A stretch of DNA of 64,000 nucleotides, from the NCBI RefSeq assembly GCF_019059575.1, contig NW_024882884.1, forward strand, positions 108,731-172,730. The letters are read 5' to 3'. Below are positions 9,545 to 19,076 of the stretch, in pieces. The stretch comes from Amphibalanus amphitrite (Eukaryota; Arthropoda; Thecostraca; Balanomorpha; Balanidae). The translations under genes were made by a program, and so were the position numbers. Positions within the stretch are counted from its first letter, which is position 1; each line of letters opens with the position of its first letter. Below the pieces are notes generated by a model. It had not been told where the DNA came from. It ran no database searches and was given only the letters and a program-made list of their open reading frames with translations.

Positions 9545-12500
9545 GGTCGCTGGCGCTGGGGGGGGGCCTCACGGTCGCTGGTCGCTGGCCGTGAAAGCCG
9601 ACTGGACGGCTTTCACGGCCCGCTGCGAGGAGACGATGGCTGACCTGACGCTGGGTGAGACCTCGGTGGAGAGACTCTCTGCGCGTTTCAACGATGCTAT
9701 CATCGAGGCGAGCGCGCGGTGCGTTCCCCGGGGCGCCCGTGCGGACCCCAAGCCGTGGGCGCTCGACCCGGAGCTGGTGCGTGCGGTGGAGGAACGGAGA
9801 GCGGCAAGAGCAGCCGTCCAAGAGGACCCGTCCCCGGAAAACCAGACGCGCTGGAAAGAGAAGAAGAGGCACGCTGCAGATGTCGAGGCTGACGCCAGGC
9901 GCCGCGCGTTCCAGGACTTCGCGTCTACCGAATTGAACCGCCGCGCGGCCTTGGGCCGCGTCACAAAGATCCTGCGCAAGATGGAGGGTGCGGTGACGGA
10001 CACCTGCCCCGGCCAGGCCATCAACGGGGACCGCGGCCAACTCGTCGCGGAGGACCGGGCCAAGGCCGAGGCGTTTGTCCGCACCTACGCAAACGTCAGC
10101 AGCCACACCCGTCACAGGAGGCGTGATCGATCAGTGAAGGCTGATCTGAGGGTGGTGAAGACGCGCCCCTGCTCATGTGCTGGACAGCGCGATGGTGCCT
10201 GCCAGCCCTTCTCCAGACAAGAGATGAGGACCCAGCTGAGCAAGCTGAAAATGAAGAAGGCTCCCGGCGCCGACGATGTATGTGCGGAACACCTCAAGCA
10301 CCTCGGGCCGGTGGCCCAGGCCGCGCTACTGCACGTCATCAACAAGTCGTGGAGCTCCGCTGAAGTCCCCTCGGTATGGAGGAGAGCAATCATCATACCG
10401 ATCCCTAAGGCCGGGAAGGACCCTCAAGAGGTCACTAGCTACCGTCCGATATCGCTCACCAGCCACGTCGCCAAGCTGATGGAGCGGATGGTGGCAGCTA
10501 GGCTCACGCACCTACTGGAGCGAGACAACATTATCCCCGCAGAGCAGGTCGGTTTTCGCCGCGGCCGCTCTGCAGAGGAGAACCTGGGACGACTCATACA
10601 AGAAGTCCAGGACGGGTGGAACCGGCCGCCACCGAAGGGACGCCCGTCTGACGGCAAGACCGCCGCTAGGTTCGTGTTGACGGCCTACGACTTCTCCCGC
10701 GCCTACGATGTAATCGACCATCAAATGCTGCGACTGAAGATGTCCCATCACCTTCCACGGTGCCTTGTCACGTGGATTCACCACTTCCTCCGAGACCGAC
10801 GCGCCTGCGCGGAGGTCAATGGGTCACGGAGCCGGAACCGCCCATTCCGAGCTGGCCTGCCGCAGGGGTCCGTCCTCGCACCGACCCTGTTCACGCTGTG
10901 GTCGGCGGACCTCGTGGCGGCGCTGAAGCGGATCCCGGGCACCTCTGTCTTCCTGTACGCCGATGACACCGCAACACTGTGTTCCGGCGGTACGATAGCG
11001 GAAGCCAGGGACCGGGCTCAACAAGCGGCGGATGCCATAGCGAAATGGGCCCGCGACTGGAAGATGCGGCTGGCAGGAAGCAAAACGCAAGTTTTAGCCC
11101 TGTCGCAGCACTACGTCGACGCCCGGGACCTGTACATCCACGTAGACGGGGCACGAGTGGACGCTGGGAGACACCTTCACCTTCTCGGCGTAACCCTGGA
11201 CCGGCAACTTCACATGGGCGAGCACTGCGCGCGCGTCCGGAAGAAGACCAAGCCGAGGATCGCACAGCTCCGTAAGATGACCGGGCGTTCCTGGGGCCTG
11301 CGGGAGCCACAGCTGCGAGTAGTAGCCAACGGCTACATCCGCGGCGCCCTGGAATACGCGGCGGCTGCATGGCTCCCTGCAGCGTCCGAGTCCCACGTAG
11401 AGCTACTGGAGATGGAGATGCGCGCGGCAGCCCGCGTTATCACCGGGTGCCCCGTGAGCACGCCGAGGGATCCGCTCCTCGCGGAAGCCGGTCTGGTTCC
11501 CGTGAGAGCACGCCGGGACCTGCTCGCTGCCAGACTGAGCTGTCTGGCAGCCTCACAAAGAAGCGGCGACCCACTGCGCGCGGTGGCCGAAGCAACGGCC
11601 CCACGGCGGCTCCGCACCACCACCGGCTGGCGCGACACGGGGGCGCGCGCCCTGGTGAGCGCGGGCGTGCGAGATGTACTTGTGGAGGAGCGCCTGCACG
11701 TCACCATCCCGCCGTGGATCGATGACACCAGGGTCCAGTTCAGACTTGACATCGGCAACCACATCAGCCGCACAGCACCACCCGACGTCCGGCGGGAGAG
11801 AGCGGAGGAGCATCTGGCCACCCTCCCAGACGACGCCGTATGGGTGTGGAGCGACGGCTCGGCGGAGGGAGGTGTCTCAGCCGGAGGGAGTGGAGCGCTG
11901 ATAACCCTCCCCTCAGGCGAGGAACACGAGCTCCGAGCCCCTGCAGGCAAGATATGCAGCAGCACCCGCGCCGAACTGGTGGCGATCCGCGGGGCACTGG
12001 AGATGCTGCTGCAGCTGGAGGGCGGCCTGGCGGAGAGCCCGGTCATCGTCTGCGCCGACTCGCAGGCGGCGCTCGCCACACTGGCGAGTGGGGCTGGGAG
12101 CCAGGCGACAGCACTCGGCGCCGCCGTATGGCGACTGCTCCTGGCGCTCACGGACGGAGGACGCCGAGTCTTCATGCAGTGGATCCCAGCGCACTGCGGA
12201 ATACCCGGCAACGAGAGAGCGGACGTGCTGGCTAAAGAGGCATCCAGCCTGTCGCAAGACGCCGTCCCAACGGACGTCCGCTCGATGGTGAAGGCAGTCG
12301 GCCGCTCCGCCACCAAGGCATGGCGTCGCAGCTGGCCAGACAGCTTCTTCAAAACCATCATGGGAGACCGGATGCCGATGCCGGTGCTCCTGGAGTCTCG
12401 CGACGAGGCGGTCAACGTCCACCAGCTGCGGGCGGGACACTGGAGCCGCTCGCAGAGCTACCTTCACAGAATTGGACGCCGCCCCGAGCGCGACTGCCCA

Positions 12501-12728
12501 CAGTGCAGTGATCTGGCCTGCCCGGCGGCGCGCTGCCTGGTGTGTCGCGAGGGCCCGGACACGCCGGAGCACGTGCTGCTGAGGTGCCCGTGTTTGGCTG
12601 GCGCGAGGCTCCGCCTACTCGGCAATATCAGACCGGACCCTACGCAGCTTCGAGACGGCGGGGCCGTGGCGGCCTTGAGCCGCGGCTACCTCAGTCACCA
12701 AGAGCCGTTGGGCTACGGTCGGCCGTGA
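9545..12728 (+). CDS. RT-RNase H polyprotein of a non-LTR element
   Basis: The frame is open from 9471 (about 25 codons of flank first) to the TGA at 12728. Order: an RT linker, RT core (SYRPISLTSHVAKLMERMV, AYDFSRAYDVIDH, GLPQGSVLAPTLF, catalytic FLYADDTATL), then RNase H with its acidic residues visible in VWSDGSAE, STRAELVAI, VCADSQAAL and GNERADVLAKEA. The C-terminus has a Cys/His cluster (CPQCSDLACPAARCLVCREG then HVLLRCP), a zinc-knuckle-like ending common in this group. No stop or frameshift interrupts about 1,060 element codons, implying recent insertion; lack of endonuclease makes autonomous movement unlikely. Confidence 0.92.
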
Positions 12729-12761
12729 GCCGACCCGGGGAGAACTACAACAACAACAACA
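9545..12761 (+). mobile_element. 5'-truncated non-LTR retrotransposon with RNase H
   Basis: Inserted in spacer repeat R. Target-site duplication accagcgtcgct is at 9533-9544 and again at 12762-12773. The 3' end is a short ACA-repeat tail (acaacaacaacaacaa) rather than poly(A). The endonuclease region is absent. Presence of an RNase H domain after RT suggests the I/LOA/Ingi group of non-LTR elements. The 5' junction carries GC-rich direct repeats of gtcgctgg and a perfect 14-base inverted repeat (9587-9600 and 9607-9620). Confidence 0.88.
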
Positions 12762-12773
12762 ACCAGCGTCGCT

Positions 12774-13047
12774 CGGAACCGCTACCAACGGCGACCCCCG
12801 CTGGGGTCGGCAAACCGAGGTGATAAGGCCCGTCACTGATGGCGGCAGGACCGTCCCACAAGCGGCCGCCGACGCCGAATCGGACGCCGCTGCCAGCGCC
12901 TAATCTGTCTGTGCAGATAACGAGGGTGGATGGAGGGTGTCTTAGAATAGGGACCTGCCGGTGGCCGGGTAAAGGTCATGAGAGCTGGACTGGAGCCGTA
13001 TGGTTTCACTCGATCAGCCAGGTCCATGCAAGCCCGTATACCAAAGC
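12774..13047 (+). repeat. Spacer repeat R, copy B (right part)
   Basis: Resumes the spacer directly after the retrotransposon's target duplication: cggaaccgctaccaacggcg, then ggcggcaggaccgtcccaca near 12841 and ataacgagggtggatggagg near 12918. Similarity to copy A ends near accaaagctttt at 13040-13047. Confidence 0.8.
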
Positions 13048-13790
13048 TTTTCACGGATAGCGCCAGATCGGCGCGGTGGTGTGTACCGGCACCAAATTAA
13101 CCATTGCCAATGACGCATTTTTTAAATCTAAAACAACAGCAGCAGATTGAGTCACAAATAGCAACCGTACCAGTATTGAATAGACTTTACATGCAGCCGT
13201 GAACTGATTTCATTTTAACTTACTTTGTGTGCTTCACCGAGTCTTACATATAAGATAATTTCGTCTTTGAGTAGTTAATAAAAAGTCACGCAGAAGTCAT
13301 GATCAGTGATCTCGTATTGAAGTAAGATACTTTTTGAACGGCTTAGACCCTGGAAACAGTTGAGATAACGGCTCTATTTGGTCAAATAGCGTTTTGCTTA
13401 TAACTTGGCACGGCTTAAGGTGAGAGTTGTATGCATAATATCGGAAACAATATCGGTAAACAACTATCCGTACTCAGACGAACTTGACGACAGGGCCACA
13501 TCTAAAATACAAGAAGTCCTATGAACCCTAACGAACATCAGCAAGCAGGTAATTTAAAAGAACCTATACCGAAAATTAACTACATATCGCAGACGGCACC
13601 AAGTGCAGCTACGAAAAACGGTTAAGGATGGACATAGCATGATAGCAACAGTCTCTATACACAGGCGGATCCAGAAAGTCGGTCTTGCACGCTGCGGGGG
13701 GTATACCCCCAAAAAAGTTTCTCTGAATTATTAAAAAACTCATTGGCTTTCGTTTCCTGACGCACTGCTGTGTAATTTAAAGCAAACTTT
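13048..13790. other. Sequence present only in unit 2; possible hAT fragment
   Basis: Relative to the homologous stretch after copy A (4270-4310), about 740 extra bases lie here. Near 13662 caggcggatccag and a G-run/C-run (ggggggtataccccc, 13688-13702) resemble hAT-type ends, but no matching far end or 8-base duplication was found. No gene is supported; a short minus-strand frame at 13655-13936 has no recognisable domain. Confidence 0.35.
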
Positions 13791-14216
13791 CCCTCATAAA
13801 AGTTGTTAAGTTTTCGTTTCTCGAAAAGCCGCAAATTGTCGTCGACTTTGGGCGCTGCAATGTTCCCTGGATCCGACAATGCTTCTATTAATCCTATAGG
13901 CACACCACACAGGCAGAACACCAAACATTTGCACACAATAATATAACATTTATAATAAAAGTCTTAGTCCACGCCGGCGCGGTTATTCAGAACACCTCAG
14001 ACCGCACCGCTTTCGCTCCTCCGCGTCGGCCGTCCCCCGACCTTTGCTCGGGCCCGTCCCCCTGGTAGAGGGGCACCTAAGTCGTCTGGTAATGGAAGGA
14101 TATAAGGAGCGGACCCAAGGGATCATGAAGCGCCAGTTGAACTCCAGACGTCATTTGTGGTGCATCACTGAAGAGCTGTCGGGTCGAGGAAGAAGAGGCA
14201 CATCTCTGGAAGAAGT

Positions 14217-17200
14217 ATGGCTCCAGTGGTGTTGGATCTCAAAGAATTCGCACAGGTAAGCCACTGCAATATTGCAGTAGGTAAATGACTATGTAATATC
14301 TCATTAGGCTGTTGATGAGCGTTACGAGGCTCTTTTAATTTGTGATTTAAGTTCAAACTGACACCTAATTTAGACTAACCTGTAGCAATTATTCAAGCTC
14401 ATTTTCACTTAAGATTTAACGAACTTGTATCGTCGGACATTGTTATATGTATTCACATTCGATGACAACACACGCAATTATTCTAAAAAGTAGACGTTTC
14501 GGCGGCCTCAGGGTGCCTTTGTCAGTGACAATATCGAGATACGATTACATTAATAAATGAGTCAAAATCTTTTACACGTTTTGAAGCAAACATGACCTGG
14601 ACAATATGTTGAAAATGTCCAAGGCATGTTTGCTTTAAAAGTGTTAAAGATTTTGACTAGTTTATTAATGTAGTAGTATCTCGATATCGTCACTGACAAA
14701 GGCACCCTGAGGCCGAGCCGTCTGGCTATTTGCTTGCGTTGTCATCGAATGTGAACACCCATAATTAGGATTTAACATTGAGACGAATGGGCCTACATAT
14801 ATCTCTTGTCAAATATATACCAGACATTTTTCTCGTAGTGCTTTTCTTCAACTGCCCTAGCCCTTTTATCCGTTTTCTGCAACACGATTTAAGTTTATAA
14901 AATCATGCTTCTAGGTTAATTTTAACTAAAACACTAACATTTTTGTTATTTCTTTCTTTTACAGCCTCCCTTCAAGATCCCGAAGTTGAAACGGAAGACC
15001 GCAAAGTGCGAGTGGACGGAGGACGATTTTCGGCCAGACTTCTCGTATTTTCTGACGGTAAGCTCGCAAGGGAAGTTAAGTGCAAGGCAGTGCCTTGAAA
15101 TTACACCTAAGCGGTTGCATATCTACAAATCATGGGGTATTATTTGTAATTCTCATTTGCATCTCTCAAAGTAACTGTTTAATTCTGGGAGCCTCACTTA
15201 ACCCGCGCCCGGCTGGGGGTCCTGGATTTCCACGCCCTGCTGGGGGGGTGTCTGAACACCCCCCCTTCTAACTCGGCTCCTGGGCCACGTAGCGATACGT
15301 GGAAGGCGGCGTTCGAAAGAGCGTCAAAAATAATGACGAAATCACTTCGGTCAATTTTTTGGTCAGGTCAAAGGTCAGGTCACCAGAGGTCATTGAAGGC
15401 AAAATTTCGCCGATTTCCAGGTCGAATGTCGACAATTTCCAAGATGCCAACGCATAACTCGGGAACCAATAGAGCTACAGCGCCGCGGAAAAGCGCATTC
15501 GATAGCCCTATTAACGCCCTTTCTGAGTAATTCTCTCAGATTTGACCTAACGTCAACGGTTTTGCCTGCAGGGGGCAAAAACTGCAAAAATAGCCGATTT
15601 TTTCGGGAACAGTTTTTCTGCAATAACTTTTGACCCAAACCTTGCACGACCTTACTTTTACCGGCATCGTGTTCCTCTCGTCAAGACGCATCGAATGAAC
15701 TATAACTTGACCTTAAAAGGTCAATTTGAAAATTTGACCTCAGGTCAAGGTCATGACCTGACCTGAAAGGGTCATGTTGCATATCAGTCGATCCGTATCG
15801 TCGAGCTGAACACATCTAATGCGTTTTCATCGCTCTAGCATGCCTCTATCAAAAGTTATTTGCGAAAAACTGTTAGATACCATTCGTGACCTAAGATGAC
15901 CTCAGGGCATAAACAGGGGTCACGGACACCATTTTCATGTTCAGTGTGTCTAAACTACTTGTAATTCAGTGTTTGGGAGTGTTTATAATGTCTTTCGTCC
16001 AAAAGAGGCGCATTTCAATTTTCTCCCATTGACCCATTATAATGGGGAGGTCGCAAAATTGACCTGACCTTAGGTCATCGATATCAAAATTCTGAGATAA
16101 ACATTTTGTACGTGCTATTGCCCTTAGCAATCGCTGAAAGTTTTAAAGCGATCGGTCACTCGGTGTAGCTATGACAGACATTGAAACTTTTTATGAGGTG
16201 AGGTCACTTCAAGTGACCTGGTGACCTGACCTTGAATGACCTTGGTCTGAAATTTTCATAACATGTGTAGAATTGATGTATGATAAGCTGTACCAAAAAC
16301 GGCGGCGCTCCGCGCCGCCGTTTTTGAGATATTCGCGAAAAACCACAAGGGGGGGGGGGGTGTTCAAACACCCCCCCAGCAGGGCGCGGGTTAATGAATA
16401 GAAGTCTTTCAAACGTCCTTGTGTCAGGTGTGCACTGTTACGATTCTTAATTTTAATGTTCAATTAAGGTTGACTAAAGCCTTTTATCCAATATCTACCT
16501 ACATTATGCTGGAATTACGATTACATTCGAGAGGTCAGCCTGCAATGTCCTGGTTAGCACAGGAAACATTACATTTTTACTAATCTTATTGTGCGTTCTG
16601 TTGCAGCCGGAAGAGCTGCAGGACGAGGAGCTGAGGCGGTCGCCCGATCTGCTGGAGCTCTACGACGACCTTCCGAAGCCGTCGCTGACCGCCACGAGGG
16701 AGACGGTGCCGCTGAAAACGCTGCGCGTCAGCCTCGTCAAGCTGGAGAGCGGACGTGACGCCAGGAAGCAGCCTACGCTCCTTAGAGGTGGAAACATCGC
16801 TGGCGCGGCAAAAGGTGTGTGTTGCTCTGATATCTATGTAGGACTGTAAAAAACCCTCGACGATATGTTCGTGTCTCTCTCACAATTTTTTTGTATTTCG
16901 AGCTATTCAAAACGACTGATTTTCATGAACTCCAATGTTGTTACTTCAGTTCAGACCTTGACTACAGGAGTCAGGAGAACAAGATTTTTTCTCTAAAGAC
17001 TTCATTGGCGCATATTCAATGTTCATACTTTGCTCCTCAAAGCTCCTGAAGTGCTGAAAAAAAGTGTACTAAATCATCGTACCGTAGCAATTCTGGACGT
17101 CTGTCTAACATATTCCACCGTCTGTTCACAGCAAAGCCGAGGGCACCTACCACCAAGCGGGCAGTGATCCCGAAGCTCCCCGAGAAGCCGCTGACGGATC

Positions 17201-17313
17201 CCAAGAAGGTGGCCGCACTGCGACGGACTCTGCTGCTGCCCAAGACCAAGCAGAGGACGGTGCGGTGCCTGCCCCGGTTCCCGTACTGGCGGCACTGGTC
17301 AGAGATCGCGTGA
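14217..17313 (+). CDS. Unknown small basic protein, tandem copy 2
   Basis: Four exons: 14217-14255, 14965-15057, 16607-16814 and 17132-17313, giving 173 residues. Exons 1 and 2 encode exactly the same peptide as copy 1. Exon 3 is two codons longer and carries many replacements (for example DDLPKPSLTATRE for DPPKPSLTAPRE). Exon 4 keeps TLLLPKTKQRTVRCLPRFPY, then a four-base deletion relative to copy 1 (copy 1 ggcggcacgcactgg, copy 2 ggcggcactgg, near 17290) shifts the frame and ends the protein at HWSEIA, 33 residues shorter overall. All splice sites are intact. Intron 2 contains a 1.2 kb TTAA-flanked element that copy 1 lacks. Function unknown. Confidence 0.62.
14452..14755. repeat. Foldback element in intron 1, copy 2
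   Basis: Complete version of the inverted repeat at 7104-7378. Both arms contain the block with cggcctcagggtgcctttgt (left near 14500; right as its complement near 14698-14715), then gtcagtgac and the AT-rich inner arms. Confidence 0.82.
15202..16390 (+). mobile_element. TTAA-flanked non-autonomous element T1
   Basis: Flanked by TTAA at 15198-15201 and 16391-16394; gene copy 1 has a single TTAA at the matching place (7811-7814). Ends are cccgcgccc and gggcgcggg. The left end carries the terminal motif twice (cccgcgcccggctggggg, then gccctgctggggggg after a spacer). Hairpins of G-run/TGTYTGAACA/C-run occur at 15242-15265 and, in inverted form, 16349-16377. A GC hairpin lies at 16300-16320, followed by tttttgagatattcgcgaaa. 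The interior has many AGGTCA/TGACCT words and no long frame. The TTAA target and CCC ends suggest mobilisation by a piggyBac-type transposase; that is inference. Confidence 0.85.
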
Positions 17314-17418
17314 TTTACTGGGCATCACTGTGATTTGCCGGCCAGCCATGCACACGTTGCGCCCGCGCCAGACGTGCTGGCAGGATTTACCCTTGATTGT
17401 AAATAGTTTACGATGTGT

Positions 17419-17424
17419 AATAAA
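17419..17424 (+). terminator. AATAAA polyadenylation signal, gene copy 2
   Basis: Positional equivalent of the signal after copy 1; the stop codon of copy 2 lies about 105 bases upstream because of its frameshift. Confidence 0.5.
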
Positions 17425-18055
17425 CATGTTATGTATACAAGCGTTTCAGAAATGTTTGATGGTCATGACGCGTGGGAAACGAATACGAGTAACCAACGCG
17501 CCGCCTGCGGCCTCTGAATGAACGCTCTCGACTGAGAGCTCCGCGACGAATGACGAAGGGCGCACGGTAGCCGGTGCCCGAGCCAAAGCCGGGCTAGGCG
17601 GCCAAAGTCTGGCCTGGCACGGCTGCGGGGAATCGTTCCGCCCGACCTCTTGTAGCCGCCGGCAGTGCGCCACGCACACGGCGGGCCACTGAGTTCGGGG
17701 ACGGATAATAAACCGGACGGGTTCAAAATAATCTCCTCGCTCCAGGAGAAAATAAACGACACAGAAGCTCACTTTTAGAATGATGTGAGTCCGTTCAAGT
17801 GCTGTTTTAGCAATTGTCATGCTATTGGAAGGATATTTATTCATTTAATCGATTGCGACTCTTATACAAACAAGAGGTCAGTCACAGGCACCCACTACTT
17901 TGCTCAAGTAATGAAGGTAGATGTCGACAAATTCACTTTGAATGGCCGGCTGTCAGAGGTCTGCCACGGCCTCTGCATCAATCAAACGAACCCTTCCTCG
18001 GTAATCCAGGTCAGAACGAAGGGTAGTAATTATAACTACGCTAGCCAGCAATCAA

Positions 18056-18372
18056 ACGTACTTCCCACCGCGCTGCATGCTCTATAATCCTCCAGATGTG
18101 CGTCTGGGGACGCCACCAAAGGCGACCCCCGCTGGGGTCGGCAAACCGAGGTGATAAGACGTGCCACCGATGGCGGCAGGACCGTCCCACAAGCGGCCGC
18201 CGACGCCGAATCGGATGCCGCTGCCGGCGCCTAATCCATGTCTGTGGAGATAACGAGGGTAATCAGAGGGAGTCTTAGAACGGGGGCCTCCCGGTGGCCG
18301 GCCAAAGGTCGTGAAAACTGGACTGGAGCGATAACAGAATACCGGATTTATCCGGTTAACCTAAATAAAAAT
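18056..18372 (+). repeat. Spacer repeat R, copy C
   Basis: Third copy of the spacer: acttcccaccgcg near 18060, gtgcgtctggggacg near 18097, ggcggcaggaccgtcccaca near 18173 and ataacgagggtaatcagagg near 18251. It follows gene copy 2 just as copies A and B border unit 1. It fades out after about 18370. Confidence 0.8.
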
Positions 18373-18412
18373 TGTAATCCTGGAATAATGGCTGCAAAAC
18401 GGCATCTATCTT

Positions 18413-18649
18413 CAGGGGAGGATAATTGTCATAATCCCAGGGGGTGCTTTTTCTAGCACATGGCAAATGGAAGCGTCGAATTCTTGCGAAGAAAAACACA
18501 TATAGGTACGTTTTCTCAGCAGCATCACTCTCCTGGCGACTTACGCAAAGCAGTTTGTGTCTCAGACGTAATTTAAGCACCCCTGGAACACTATTATATG
18601 ACTTATGAACTTCAGGGGGTGCTCGAGCACCCCTAAAACCCCACCCCTG
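18413..18649. mobile_element. hAT-type MITE (237 bp)
   Basis: Exact 8-base target duplication TCTATCTT at 18405-18412 and 18650-18657. Ends are CAGGGGAGG and CCACCCCTG, the CAGGGG-type hAT terminus. A perfect 18-base palindrome, ggggtgctcgagcacccc, is at 18616-18633 near the right end; a related gggggtgc is near the left end. No coding capacity. Confidence 0.88.
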
Positions 18650-19076
18650 TCTATCTTATGTAATATCTTTCCCTTGTCGAATGGTGAAAGAATAATCGAT
18701 ATAGATGGTTGATTTCGTCACAGCATGTCTGCTTCGAACCATAGAAAGAGAGACACGTACGCTGCAGTCTGGACATGGATAACAATTTATATTTTGAAAA
18801 CGTGGTTGCCCTAGGTATGGACGACCGGCGCACATGCACAGTCGGGCGATTCAGAGACAATTCCTCAGCACTGCAATGCCGTGATGTCATTGGCCATCAC
18901 CCTTTACATTATTACGGAGACAGGTATAAAGAAGCTGATTCCGCGGAGCGTCTCGATGGACCGTGGATGTATGCGGACAGAGTGGTCGGATCCAGCGTCA
19001 TGTCGCCTGTTCTGATAAACGCAGATAGCATCTGCGTGTAATGCACGAATATGTAGGCTTGGTAGCTGGTAAGCTG

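Noticed and set aside
11333-12415. A 360-codon minus-strand frame
   Set aside because: It is the antisense shadow of the GC-rich RT-RNase H ORF and has no domain of its own.
18775-19041. An 88-codon plus frame next to the sulfotransferase end
   Set aside because: No recognisable domain, and it lies in the 3' flank of the minus-strand gene; probably chance.
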